This document shows, piece after piece, positions 40,491 through 48,995 of a stretch of DNA of 64,000 nucleotides. The stretch's first letter is position 1; each line of letters starts with the position of its first letter. The notes beneath the pieces were generated by a model, which was not told where the DNA came from, made no database searches, and saw nothing but the letters and a program-made list of their open reading frames with translations. The translations under genes and the position numbers were made by a program. Origin of the DNA: DATKMK01 sp035541895 (lineage in GTDB: Bacteria; Desulfobacterota; Binatia; HRBIN30; JACQVA1); the NCBI GenBank assembly GCA_035541895.1, contig DATKMK010000045.1, forward strand, positions 39,481 through 103,480. The letters are read 5' to 3'.

Positions 40491-41999
40491 ATGCCGCCCA
40501 TCTTGCGCATCGACCGAATCAGTAAGCGCTTCGGTCGTCTCCAAGCCCTTGCCGACGTGAGTCTCGAAGTGTCCGCTGGCGAGATTCACGCCATTCTCGG
40601 TGAGAACGGCGCCGGCAAATCGACGCTCATGCATGTGTTGTCCGGGCTCTACCACCCTGACAGCGGGGCAATCACACTCAACGGTCGTACGCTCACACTT
40701 GGCGCGCCGCTCGCGGCGCGGCGCGCGGGCATCGGCATGGTGCACCAGCACTTCACCCTGGTCGAACCGCTGACGGTGGCGGAGAACCTGGTGCTGTGCT
40801 CGCCCGATCGGCCGGCCTTTCGGTTATCGCCGCACGACGCCGTGGCGCACGCCACCGCGCTTGCCGAGCAAGCAGGAATCGACATCGGCGATCCGCGGGC
40901 GGTCACGGCCACCTTGCCAGTCGGACTCCGTCAGCGAGTCGAGATCCTCAAGGCGCTCGCCGGCGAGACGCGCATCCTGATTCTCGACGAGCCGACGGCG
41001 GTGCTGACGCGCGAAGAAGTCACGCAGCTCTTCGCCTTGCTGCGTCAGTTGCGTGCGCGTGATCGGCTCGTCCTCTTCATCACCCACAAATTGCGCGAAG
41101 TGACGGAAATCGCCGATCGCGTCACCGTCATGCGCCACGGTCGGGTGATCGCCACGGAACGCCTTGCCGCGGTGAACGAAGGACAAATGGCGGAGCTGAT
41201 GATTGGGCGAGCCGCACCACAACGTCGCCCGCGACGACCGCTCGCTGCCGACGCACCGGAGGTCCTGCGCCTAGACAACGTAACGACCGCGCGCGACGGC
41301 GGCTGCCGGTTGAATGCAGTGACGTGCGCCGTTCGTGCCGGAGAGATTTTCGGCGTGGCCGGAGTTGCCGGTAACGGACAACAAGAACTGTTCGAGGTGC
41401 TTGCCGGGCTGCGCACGATGGGAAGTGGACGTGTAGCGATCGGCGGCACGCCGGCCGCGCTTTCTTCACCGGACGCCGCCGCACGGGCGGGCATCGGACC
41501 GATTCCGCCGGATCGCCATCACGACGGACTCGTGCTGCCGATGACGGTAGCCGAAAACGCGGTGCTCAACCGGAACGTCTTGGCACAGCTTCGACGCGGC
41601 CCCTGGTTGCCGCCCGCCGCAGTGCACGCGTTTGCGGCGCAGCTCGTGAAGACCTACGCCGTCCAAACCGCAGGGCTGGAAGCACCGGTCGCCTCCTTGT
41701 CCGGGGGCAATCAGCAGCGATTGATTGTTGGGCGCCAACTCGCACCGCAACCGCGGGTGCTGATCGCCGTCAATCCCACGCGCGGACTCGACATCGCCGC
41801 GGCGCACGGCGTGTATGATGCGCTCGATGCCTACGTCGCCGGCGGGCGCGCGGTCATGTTGATCTCCAGCGACCTCGACGAAATCGTTGACCTTTGTCAT
41901 CGGTTCGCAGTGCTATATGACGGTACGCTCAGCGCGCCGCTGACGCCGCCGGTCGAACCCGAGGTGGTGGGGAGACTGATGGCGGGAGCCGCCGGGTGA
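40491..41999 (+). CDS. Nucleoside ABC transporter ATP-binding protein (double ABC, NupA/YufO-like)
   Basis: A 502-residue ATPase with two nucleotide-binding domains, typical of Carbohydrate-uptake-2-type and BMP nucleoside importers. The first domain has Walker A GENGAGKST near 37, Walker B ILILDEPTAVL near 163 and a degenerate signature LPVGLRQRVE. The second has a degenerate P-loop region (GVAGNGQQEL near 289), intact LSGGNQQRLIVGRQL near 403 and LIAVNPTRGLD in place of a canonical Walker B (N where D/E is usual). Such asymmetry is normal here: one composite site hydrolyses ATP. ATG 40491 is chosen; GTG 40488 is next to it. The stop overlaps the permease start as GTGA. Confidence 0.92.
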   Translation: MPPILRIDRISKRFGRLQALADVSLEVSAGEIHAILGENGAGKSTLMHVLSGLYHPDSGAITLNGRTLTLGAPLAARRAGIGMVHQHFTLVEPLTVAENLVLCSPDRPAFRLSPHDAVAHATALAEQAGIDIGDPRAVTATLPVGLRQRVEILKALAGETRILILDEPTAVLTREEVTQLFALLRQLRARDRLVLFITHKLREVTEIADRVTVMRHGRVIATERLAAVNEGQMAELMIGRAAPQRRPRRPLAADAPEVLRLDNVTTARDGGCRLNAVTCAVRAGEIFGVAGVAGNGQQELFEVLAGLRTMGSGRVAIGGTPAALSSPDAAARAGIGPIPPDRHHDGLVLPMTVAENAVLNRNVLAQLRRGPWLPPAAVHAFAAQLVKTYAVQTAGLEAPVASLSGGNQQRLIVGRQLAPQPRVLIAVNPTRGLDIAAAHGVYDALDAYVAGGRAVMLISSDLDEIVDLCHRFAVLYDGTLSAPLTPPVEPEVVGRLMAGAAG

Positions 42000-43039
42000 A
42001 GGATCTGGTGCTTCGGGCGGTGCCGTCGATCGCCGCGCTGGCGGCAGCGACCGCGGTGAGCGCCGTGGTGATCGCGGCCGCCGGCGCGAATCCGGCGCAC
42101 GCCTTCGCCGCACTGCTCGACGGTGCCTTCGGCAGTGCCGATAGTCTATCGGAGACCTTGGTAAAGACCTGCCCTTTGCTGCTGTGCGGCCTCGCCGTGG
42201 CGCTGGCGTTTCAGACCGGCATGTGGAACATCGGCGCCGAGGGGCAACTGCTGATGGGCGCGCTCGCGGCGGCCTTCGCTGGCAGCCGCTTGCCGCTACC
42301 CGGCGCCCTCGGCATCCCAACCGTCATGGCCGCTGCAGCGCTGAGTGGTGCGGCGTGGGGCGCGCTCGCGGGTACACTGAAACTGCGGCGCGACGTGAAC
42401 GAGGTCATCTCGACCATCATGCTGAACTTCATCGCGCTCGGGATTGTCAGCTATCTGGTGCAGGGTCCGCTGATGGAGATCGGCGGACGCTATCCGCAAA
42501 CCGACGCGGTCCTGACCGGGTTGCGCCTGCCTCGCCTGATTCCCTCGTTGCGCGTGCACGCCGGCCTGCCAGTCGCGCTCGTCGCCTGCGGGCTGCTGTA
42601 CGCAATGCTGTACTACACCGTGGTGGGCTACGAGATGCGCGCTGCCGGGCTGAATCCGATCGCCGCCCGACTCGCCGGCATCCCGGTCGCGCGGCGCATG
42701 TTCGGGGCGATCGTTCTCAGCGGCGCGCTCGCCGGTCTCGCCGGCGCGATTGAGGTGATGGGAATCACCTTCCGTCTCTACGAGCGCTTCTCACCTGGCT
42801 ACGGCTTCACAGCGATCGCCGTCGGCCTTCTCGGCCGTCTCACGCCCGTCGGCGTGCTCCTCGCAGCGCTCTTTTTTGGCGCGTTAGAAGCAGGGTCCAA
42901 CGCCATGCAGCGCGATGCCGGCGTCTCCGCGGTACTGGTGTCGGTGATTCAGGCGACGGTAGTGATTTTTCTGGTGGCCGCCGAACACGGGCGGTGGCTG
43001 CCGAGCCGACCGTCGACCGCCGAGGAAGCACTGCAATGA
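41996..43039 (+). CDS. Nucleoside ABC transporter permease 1 (NupP/YufP-like)
   Basis: A 347-residue integral membrane permease of the BPD_transp_2 family with about ten hydrophobic segments. Family blocks are FQTGMWNIGAEGQLLMGALAA near 68, RDVNEVISTIMLNFIALGIVSYLVQGP near 130 and the EAA-like region GLNPIAARLAGIPVARRMFGAIVLSGALAGLAGA near 220. The GTG start at 41996 overlaps the ATPase stop by four bases, so translation is coupled. It pairs with the next gene to form the heterodimeric channel. Confidence 0.92.
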   Translation: MKDLVLRAVPSIAALAAATAVSAVVIAAAGANPAHAFAALLDGAFGSADSLSETLVKTCPLLLCGLAVALAFQTGMWNIGAEGQLLMGALAAAFAGSRLPLPGALGIPTVMAAAALSGAAWGALAGTLKLRRDVNEVISTIMLNFIALGIVSYLVQGPLMEIGGRYPQTDAVLTGLRLPRLIPSLRVHAGLPVALVACGLLYAMLYYTVVGYEMRAAGLNPIAARLAGIPVARRMFGAIVLSGALAGLAGAIEVMGITFRLYERFSPGYGFTAIAVGLLGRLTPVGVLLAALFFGALEAGSNAMQRDAGVSAVLVSVIQATVVIFLVAAEHGRWLPSRPSTAEEALQ

Positions 43040-43953
43040 ATCTGTTGAGCGCGCTGCTCAGCTCCACGGTCACGATGGCGGTGCCGCTGCTGTTGGCAGC
43101 GCTGGGTGAGTTGTTGGCCGAGCGGGCGGGCGTTATCAACGTCGGCCTCGAGGGGATGATGCTGACCGGCGCGTTCGCCGCTATGGTGACCACCTACTTC
43201 TCCGGCTCACCGTTGCTCGGCGTGCTCGCCGGCGTAATGGCGGGGATCGTGCTCGCTGCCCTATTTGGCTACACGGCCGTACAACGCAACGCGAATCAAG
43301 TGGTTGCCGGTGTGGCCGTGAATCTGTTGGCCGTCGGCCTGACCGGCGTCGGATACCGCGCGGTGTTCGGCGTCACCGGCGCTGCCCTGACAGTCAACAG
43401 CCTCAAGGTGCTCCCACTGCCATTGTTGGCGCAGATCCCGATCGTCGGCAGCGGGCTCTTTTCACAGACTATTGTCGGCTATGTCGCCTTTGCGCTGGTG
43501 CCGGCGTGTGCCTTCCTGATTGGGCAAACCGTCCCGGGCTTGGAACTTCGGATGGCCGGCGAGAATCCACACGCCGCGACCGCGCAAGGGGTGCCGGTCG
43601 CGCGGGTTCGGCTGATGGCGCTGTTGGCGTGCGGGGCACTCGCCGGCCTGGCGGGCGCCGACTTGGCGGTGGTGTACGCGCGAACGTTCGTCGAAGGCAT
43701 GTCGGCTGGCCGCGGTTTCATTGCGTTGGCGATCGTCATCTTCGGGCGCTGGTCGCCGTGGGGTATTCTACTCGCGGCGCTCCTGTTCGGGCTGGCCACC
43801 GCGCTGCAGTTTCACTTTCAAGCCCTCGCCCTGGCGATTCCGTATCAGTTCCTTCTCATGCTGCCGTACGGCGTCACGCTGATCGCCCTCGCAATCTCAG
43901 CCGGCCGCACGCGTGCGCCCGCAGCCTTGGGGCAACCGTACCTGCACGAGTAG
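43036..43953 (+). CDS. Nucleoside ABC transporter permease 2 (NupQ/YufQ-like)
   Basis: A 305-residue permease, the second membrane subunit. It shows the paralogous blocks LLAERAGVINVGLEGMMLTGAFAAMV near 26, QRNANQVVAGVAVNLLAVGLTGVGY near 80 and AGENPHAATAQGVPVARVRLMALLACGALAGLAGA near 178. ATG 43036 overlaps the stop of the first permease (ATGA). It is the last gene of the importer; the next gene converges with a 12-bp gap. Confidence 0.92.
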   Translation: MNLLSALLSSTVTMAVPLLLAALGELLAERAGVINVGLEGMMLTGAFAAMVTTYFSGSPLLGVLAGVMAGIVLAALFGYTAVQRNANQVVAGVAVNLLAVGLTGVGYRAVFGVTGAALTVNSLKVLPLPLLAQIPIVGSGLFSQTIVGYVAFALVPACAFLIGQTVPGLELRMAGENPHAATAQGVPVARVRLMALLACGALAGLAGADLAVVYARTFVEGMSAGRGFIALAIVIFGRWSPWGILLAALLFGLATALQFHFQALALAIPYQFLLMLPYGVTLIALAISAGRTRAPAALGQPYLHE

Positions 43954-43965
43954 CCGGCGACTGAC

Positions 43966-44244
43966 TCACCAAAAGGTTTTCTTGGCGAGCAGCCACACCA
44001 CGGCGCCGGCGGCGGCGTACATCAGCACGCCTTCGACGATGTTGCAGCCGCCGACAAACAGCGCCAACCCCAACACGAGCACGGTGCTCACGACGGCGAC
44101 GATTCGGTCGATGCGGGTTTCGCGTTCGCGCTCCTCGGCGACGTGTTCACGTACGTCGGCGCCGCAGTGCGGGCACCGTCCACCGGGCTTGCGCACGAGT
44201 CGCTGGCCGCACGCCGGGCAGTCGATTTGCAACGTCAGCGGCAT
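43966..44244 (-). CDS. Small zinc-ribbon membrane protein
   Basis: A 92-residue protein: N-terminal zinc ribbon CPACGQRLVRKPGGRCPHCG (two CxxC knuckles), a charged stretch REHVAEERERETRIDR, then two hydrophobic helices (VVSTVLVLGLALFVGGC and VLMYAAAGAVVWLLA). ATG 44244 overlaps the sppA stop by one base (TGATG), so it is translated after sppA. The ribbon would face the cytoplasm if the first helix inserts N-in. Function unknown; zinc-ribbon plus TM proteins of this size are common and unassigned. Confidence 0.75.
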   Translation of the reverse strand: MPLTLQIDCPACGQRLVRKPGGRCPHCGADVREHVAEERERETRIDRIVAVVSTVLVLGLALFVGGCNIVEGVLMYAAAGAVVWLLAKKTFW

Positions 44245-45938
44245 CAGAAAAAGCGAAACTGCAGCGGGAGAATCGCCCACACGCGCTCGCTCACAACGAA
44301 GCGCAACGTGGTGATCCGATCGAGCAATTCGCCGACGTGCGTCTGGGGGCGATTGAGGTCGAGCGACAATTTCCACAGGCGTCGCGGTGTGGGGAAGCGT
44401 TCGATGGCGACCAGTTCGTCAGGCGGGATGCCGACCAGCCGCTTCGCCTCGGCGAGCGCTTCTTCGAGGCCTCCGAGTCGGTCGACCAGTCCGCGCACGC
44501 TCGCTTGACGACCGGTCCACACGCGGCCTTGCGCGATCTCGGCAACCGCCGCTTCGCTGAGTCGCCGCCCGTCTGCAACCTTCGCCATGAAGTCGCGATA
44601 AAACTCTTCCGCTTGCGCGGCCAGCATCGCCCGGTCGTCGTCACTGAGCGGAACATACGCCGAATGAATCGCTGCGTGCCTGCCGCGGCTGACGATCCCC
44701 TTCGTAATGCCGAGACGTTCGTAGAGACCGTGCAGGTTGGCCTTACCCGCAACGACACCGATCGAGCCCGTAAGTGTCCCCCCTTCGGCGAACACCGGCG
44801 CGCCCGCCACGCCGATGTAGTATCCGCCCGACGCCGCGACATCACCGAACGAGACCACCACCGGCTTGCGCTCGCGCGCGCGCGCGACCTCGCGCCAAAT
44901 GAGATCCGACGCGAGGCCGGATCCGCCCGGACTGGCCACCCGCAGGATGATGCCCTTGATGTCCTCGCGCTCGCAGAGCGTGGCCAACTCGCGCGCAACG
45001 CTTGCGGCACCGATCGCGGCAGCCCCTTCTGGACCCGACACGCTGTCACCGGTCTTCACGGTGCCGGTGAGATGCAGAATCGCGAGCGTCGGCCTCCGCC
45101 GGCGCAGAACCTCTGCATGGACCTCGCGTCCACGCCGTGCACGAAAGTCGGCGAACTCGATCGCCTTCGCTCCATCGCACACTCGCATCAGCTCGGCCTC
45201 GGCCTGATCCTCGTAAGCCAACGAATCGACGAGGCCCTCATGGAGCGCTTCGCGGGCGAGAAACGGACCGCGATCGAGCAGGCTCCGCAACGTGTCAGGC
45301 ATCAGTTGGCGGCCTGCAGCAACGGCGTCCACCACCTGCCCGTATAAATCGTCGACCAGTGCTTCGATCATCTCCCGGTGCGCGTCCGACATGTCGCGTC
45401 GCGTGAACGACTCGGCCATCGACTTGTAACGGCCGAGTTGCACGATCTCGGCTTCGATCCCCAGCTTTTCCAGCGCGCCCAGGAAGAACGTCACCTCGGT
45501 CGAAAGCCCTGCGACATCGATCGTTCCCGCCGGAGCCAGCGCGATGTGCTCGGCCGCGGAGGCGATGAGATAGGTATGCAGATCGACGTGTGTGAGGTGC
45601 ACCCATACCCGCTTGCCGGCGCCTCGCAGGGCGAGCAACGACCGGTGCAGCCCTTGAGCCTTGGCCCAGCCGATGCGCAGGTCTCCGCAATGAATGAGCA
45701 CTCCGCGTATGCGCAGATCGTCGCGCGCCCACCGCAGGACTCCCAGCAGACCCGCGTAGTCGCCCGTGCTGCGACGCAGCAGCCCGAACAGTCGGGGCTC
45801 GTCTTCCTGCTCTGGCAAGTCGCCGGAGAGGGTCAATTTCAGCAGACCGTACGGCGGAAGCCGCCGGGTCATGCGGCGCGCGACTTGGCCCGCGACAAGG
45901 GCTGCGCGGAGCGTCAGTCGCCGCACGTCACGCCACAT
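44244..45938 (-). CDS. sppA: Signal peptide peptidase SppA, 67-kDa type
   Basis: Membrane-associated S49 serine protease that degrades cleaved signal peptides. The 564-residue product has both halves of the long-form enzyme. The catalytic Lys is in LGRYKSMAESFTRR near 171 and the nucleophile Ser in GDVAASGGYYIGVAGAPVFA near 370, the usual Ser-Lys dyad split between domains. SPGGSGLASDLIWREV near 340 is also typical. The N-terminal anchor is weak (LTLRAALVAGQVARR), so membrane attachment is less clear than in E. coli. ATG 45938 lacks a strong RBS. It is followed by the overlapping zinc-ribbon gene. Confidence 0.92.
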   Translation of the reverse strand: MWRDVRRLTLRAALVAGQVARRMTRRLPPYGLLKLTLSGDLPEQEDEPRLFGLLRRSTGDYAGLLGVLRWARDDLRIRGVLIHCGDLRIGWAKAQGLHRSLLALRGAGKRVWVHLTHVDLHTYLIASAAEHIALAPAGTIDVAGLSTEVTFFLGALEKLGIEAEIVQLGRYKSMAESFTRRDMSDAHREMIEALVDDLYGQVVDAVAAGRQLMPDTLRSLLDRGPFLAREALHEGLVDSLAYEDQAEAELMRVCDGAKAIEFADFRARRGREVHAEVLRRRRPTLAILHLTGTVKTGDSVSGPEGAAAIGAASVARELATLCEREDIKGIILRVASPGGSGLASDLIWREVARARERKPVVVSFGDVAASGGYYIGVAGAPVFAEGGTLTGSIGVVAGKANLHGLYERLGITKGIVSRGRHAAIHSAYVPLSDDDRAMLAAQAEEFYRDFMAKVADGRRLSEAAVAEIAQGRVWTGRQASVRGLVDRLGGLEEALAEAKRLVGIPPDELVAIERFPTPRRLWKLSLDLNRPQTHVGELLDRITTLRFVVSERVWAILPLQFRFF

Positions 45939-45979
45939 GCGTCGTGTGTATCAGCTACCTGGTGACGTCGGAAGCGCGC

Positions 45980-46022
45980 GGGAGGGAGGGGACCCACGAG
46001 GCGGTGGAGGGGGGGCCGCCTC
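45980..46022. other. G-run tract with hairpin upstream of sppA
   Basis: The plus strand has G-runs GGGAGGGAGGGG (45980-45991) and GGGGGGG (46009-46015), enough for a G-quadruplex. An overlapping hairpin pairs GAGGCGG (45998-46004) with CCGCCTC (46016-46022). It lies between the last isc-operon gene and sppA and may end the isc transcript or tune sppA. Confidence 0.35.
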
Positions 46023-46043
46023 GCGGGCCTGGTCACGGAGTAA

Positions 46044-46472
46044 TTATGACGCCGTGGCCTTACGCAAATCGGACAAGTTCAGAGATTCCGCGGTCACCTG
46101 TGGCTTGAGCGGCACGACCTTGCCGCGCGATCGATCTGACATCTGCTGTTCCTTCCACGTTATCAAGCCGCGGCGCAGATATTCCGGGTTCAAATCGAGC
46201 AGCTCGCAGATGTTCTCGAACGAAAACGGCCACTCTCGATCCTCGGACAGGATCCAGATCTCGGCGTCTTCGAACAACTGCCGAGCCTTGTGGTCACGCG
46301 ACCACAAATGCTTGCGGTAGCAATCAACGGCATCTTCGAGAATGGCAATGACCAGCCGCTTTTCCGGCTCCTGCGGTCCTTTTCGGCGCAAGGTTGCAAA
46401 GAACTGCGCCGGTAACAGGACGTCCGGCTGGAACAGCTTGGAATCGCGCTCACCTACAATACTTTCCCGCAT
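46044..46472 (-). CDS. Conserved hypothetical protein at the end of the isc operon
   Basis: A 142-residue soluble protein with no recognised domain. Central features are LVIAILEDAVDCYRKHLWSRDHKARQLFEDAEIWIL and WPFSFENICELLDLNPEYLRRGLITWKEQQ. The second segment reads like a helix-turn-helix-type region (FENICELLDLNPEYLRRGL). I recall similar unassigned proteins from delta-proteobacteria and Nitrospira. ATG 46472 has AAGGAG directly upstream and follows the Rrf2 gene by 19 bp, so it belongs to the same transcript. A DNA- or RNA-binding accessory role in iron-sulfur control is a guess. Confidence 0.75.
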   Translation of the reverse strand: MRESIVGERDSKLFQPDVLLPAQFFATLRRKGPQEPEKRLVIAILEDAVDCYRKHLWSRDHKARQLFEDAEIWILSEDREWPFSFENICELLDLNPEYLRRGLITWKEQQMSDRSRGKVVPLKPQVTAESLNLSDLRKATAS

Positions 46473-46491
46473 GATCGCTCCTTCGCCCCGT

Positions 46492-46935
46492 TTAGACGGC
46501 GATTTCCTGCGAAGTATTCATGCCCACGGTCGGGGCCAAATCGGCCAAGGTCGTATCGGAGAAAAACTCCAGCATTCGCCGCTGACCCTCCTGCCAGACC
46601 CGCTGCATATTACAGCTCGCCAGGATCGAGCAGTCACGCTGTTCGGTTACACAAACGTTCAAGAGAATCGGTCCTTCCACTGCCTCTATGACGTCCCGGA
46701 ACGTAATCTGTTCAGCCGGGCGCGCGAGGGTGTACCCTCCGTGGGCGCCGCGATGAGAGACGACGATACCGCCTCGGATGAGATCCTTGATGATCTTTTC
46801 CAGAAACTTTTGCGGCACCCGACGGCTGGTCGCGATTTCCTTCACCGACGCGGGACGTCCGTTACGGGGCAGCGACAGGTAGATTACCGCACGCAACGCA
46901 TAATCCACTTTGCGACTGACTTGCATCATCGACAC
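46492..46935 (-). CDS. Rrf2-family transcriptional regulator (IscR-like)
   Basis: A 147-residue winged-helix regulator: QVSRKVDYALRAVIYLSL at the N-terminus, the recognition region VPQKFLEKIIKDLIRGGIVVSHRGAHGGYTLARP near 40-73 and the cluster-binding cysteines CVTEQRDCSILASC near 94-107. Spacing is C-x6-C-x5-C; E. coli IscR has C-x5-C-x5-C. An Fe-S cluster is likely. GTG 46935 is favoured by GGGAGGG seven bases upstream; ATG 46929 is an alternative. In most bacteria iscR is first in the operon; here it is seventh, after iscX. It probably senses Fe-S status and acts at the promoter/operator at 51800-51843. Confidence 0.9.
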   Translation of the reverse strand: MSMMQVSRKVDYALRAVIYLSLPRNGRPASVKEIATSRRVPQKFLEKIIKDLIRGGIVVSHRGAHGGYTLARPAEQITFRDVIEAVEGPILLNVCVTEQRDCSILASCNMQRVWQEGQRRMLEFFSDTTLADLAPTVGMNTSQEIAV

Positions 46936-46969
46936 GGGACGGCCCTCCCTTCTGCTTGGTCCATTCGGT

Positions 46970-47176
46970 TCACCGCGATTGGAATTCCTCGAACCAAGCC
47001 ATCTGGATTCGTTCCAGTTTGCCCTCGGTCGACGCCCTCGGATCGTCGGAAAACTCTTCCAGTTCGGTCACCCAGCGATGCAAATCGGTAAAGCGAACCT
47101 GCAAAGGATTGACATCCGGATGCGCTTCACTCAACTGCTCGGCAATGTCCTCCGCATCGTCCCAGGTCAGCGTCAT
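46970..47176 (-). CDS. iscX: IscX-family Fe-S assembly protein
   Basis: A 68-residue acidic protein that binds IscS and iron and tunes cluster assembly. It aligns along its whole length with E. coli IscX: LTWDDAEDIAEQLSEAHPDVNP, VRFTDLHRWVTELEEFSDDP and a C-terminal helix ending AWFEEFQSR. ATG 47176 has AGGGAG upstream, and the gene starts 10 bp after hscA. Presence of iscX supports a true ISC rather than SUF or NIF system. Confidence 0.93.
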   Translation of the reverse strand: MTLTWDDAEDIAEQLSEAHPDVNPLQVRFTDLHRWVTELEEFSDDPRASTEGKLERIQMAWFEEFQSR

Positions 47177-47186
47177 GGCCTGCTCC

Positions 47187-48995
47187 CTACCCGACGTCTT
47201 CCACTCGCTTGTGTTCCAAAGCTTCCTTGATAGATGCGTCCATCAGTCGCTCGGCCAGCGGGGTCGTCACTTGATTGAGTTCTTCGGTGAGATCGCGAAT
47301 CCGGTTGTAATCTGACGTTTGCATCGCCGCGTCCAATCGAGCGATGGCGGCATCGATCGGCGGGCGTTCCTCTGCGGTCGCGTGCGCGAGCTGCTTGTGC
47401 GTGGCGCGCAGCAGCGCGTCGCCATCGTTACGAGCTTCGATGAGCAGCCGCGCAGCGACGTCTTCCTCGGCATGATCGATCGACTCTTCCAGCATGCGCT
47501 CGACGATGTCGTCGCTGAGTCCATACGATGGCTTCACGTCGATCGAGTGTTCGCGGCCGGTTCGCTGATCGCGTGCGGTCACGTTCAAGATGCCGTTGGC
47601 GTCGATCATGAACGTCACTTCAATCCGCGGAACGCCGGCGGGAAGCGGCGCGATGCCCCGCAACTTGAAGCGCGCCAAGCTGCGATTGTCTTTGACCAGC
47701 TCGCGCTCGCCTTGGAGCACGTGGAAGTCGACGGCGGTTTGGTTGTCGACGAACGTGGTGAATTCCTGCCGCCCGATCACCGGGATGGTTGTGTTGCGCT
47801 CGATGATCCGCTCCATCACGCCGCCCACGGTTTCAATGCCGAGCGACAACGGAACTACGTCGAGCAGTAGCACATCGGTGCGGCGGCCGGAGAGGACGCC
47901 AGCCTGAATCGCCGCACCGAGTGCGACGACTTCCTCAGGATTGAGATCGAGATGGGGGCGGCGGCCGAAGAATTCCTCGATCCGCGCGCGGACCAACGGG
48001 ACCCGCGTCGAACCGCCGACGAGCACGACCTCGTCGATGTCCGAGCGCGTCAACCCGGCATCCTTGAGCGCCTGCTGGCACGGTCCCAGCGTGCGGTCGA
48101 CAATGTCACTCACCGCCGACTCGAACTCAGCGCGCGTCAATGGCATCGAAGCGTCCACGTTCAACCCGGGCAGTCGGACCTGCACCATTGCTTCAGCGGC
48201 GTCGGTCAGGTGGATCTTCGCCGCCTCTGCCGCGCGGATGCAGGCTTGCACGACATCGGGGTGTCCGCGACGATCGGCAGCGATTCGTTCGAGCAGCCGA
48301 GTCGCGATGCGCCGATCGAGGTCATCGCCCCCGAGTCGGGTGTCGCCGTTGGTCGCCAAAACTTGGAAAATGCCTTCGTGGAGCTTGAGGATGGAGATGT
48401 CGAAGGTGCCGCCGCCGAAGTCATAGACCGCGATGGTGCCTTGATTGCGCTGATCAAGACCGTACGCCAGCGCAGCGGCGGTCGGCTCGTTCAGCAGGCG
48501 CAGCACCTCCAACCCGGCGAGCCGGCCGGCGTCTTTCGTTGCCTGGCGCTGGCTGTCGTTGAAGTACGCGGGAACGGTGATCACGACGCGCGTCACCGGT
48601 TCGCCCAGCGCGCGCTCCGCCCGCAGCTTGAGTTCCTTCAAGATGACAGCCGAAATCTCCGGCGCACTGTAGGCCCGCTCGTGAATCTGAAACCGAACGA
48701 TGTCGGCACCGTCGGGATCCGCGAAGCGATAGTACTGGCGGTCTTCCGCGCTCACGTGAGACATGCCCAAGCCCATGAAGCGTTTCACCGACGCGATCGT
48801 CGCCAGCGGAAACCTCGCGGCCAAGTCGCGGGCTGCCGTGCCTACGGCGATCTCATCGGGAGTTGGAAATGAAACAACCGATGGCAATATGCCCTGCCCG
48901 GTCTTGGGGTCTCGGATGACGCAAGGGGTGTCGCCATCGAGATATGCGATGAGGCTATTGGTGGTTCCGAGATCGATGCCGAAGATGCGGTCCAT
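47187..48995 (-). CDS. hscA: Fe-S assembly chaperone HscA (Hsp70 family)
   Basis: Specialised DnaK-type ATPase that drives cluster release from IscU. The 602-residue product has the nucleotide-binding domain (FGIDLGTTNSLIAYLDG at the start, VPAYFNDSQRQATKDAGRLAG near 140, VYDFGGGTFDISIL near 193, VGGSTRVPLVRARIEEFFG near 332) and the substrate domain with DVVPLSLGIETVGGVMERIIERNTTIP near 385. It lacks the long C-terminal DnaK lid tail. ATG 48995 overlaps the hscB stop by one base (TGATG). Its target on IscU, LPPVK, is present in this cluster's IscU. Confidence 0.95.
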   Translation of the reverse strand: MDRIFGIDLGTTNSLIAYLDGDTPCVIRDPKTGQGILPSVVSFPTPDEIAVGTAARDLAARFPLATIASVKRFMGLGMSHVSAEDRQYYRFADPDGADIVRFQIHERAYSAPEISAVILKELKLRAERALGEPVTRVVITVPAYFNDSQRQATKDAGRLAGLEVLRLLNEPTAAALAYGLDQRNQGTIAVYDFGGGTFDISILKLHEGIFQVLATNGDTRLGGDDLDRRIATRLLERIAADRRGHPDVVQACIRAAEAAKIHLTDAAEAMVQVRLPGLNVDASMPLTRAEFESAVSDIVDRTLGPCQQALKDAGLTRSDIDEVVLVGGSTRVPLVRARIEEFFGRRPHLDLNPEEVVALGAAIQAGVLSGRRTDVLLLDVVPLSLGIETVGGVMERIIERNTTIPVIGRQEFTTFVDNQTAVDFHVLQGERELVKDNRSLARFKLRGIAPLPAGVPRIEVTFMIDANGILNVTARDQRTGREHSIDVKPSYGLSDDIVERMLEESIDHAEEDVAARLLIEARNDGDALLRATHKQLAHATAEERPPIDAAIARLDAAMQTSDYNRIRDLTEELNQVTTPLAERLMDASIKEALEHKRVEDVG

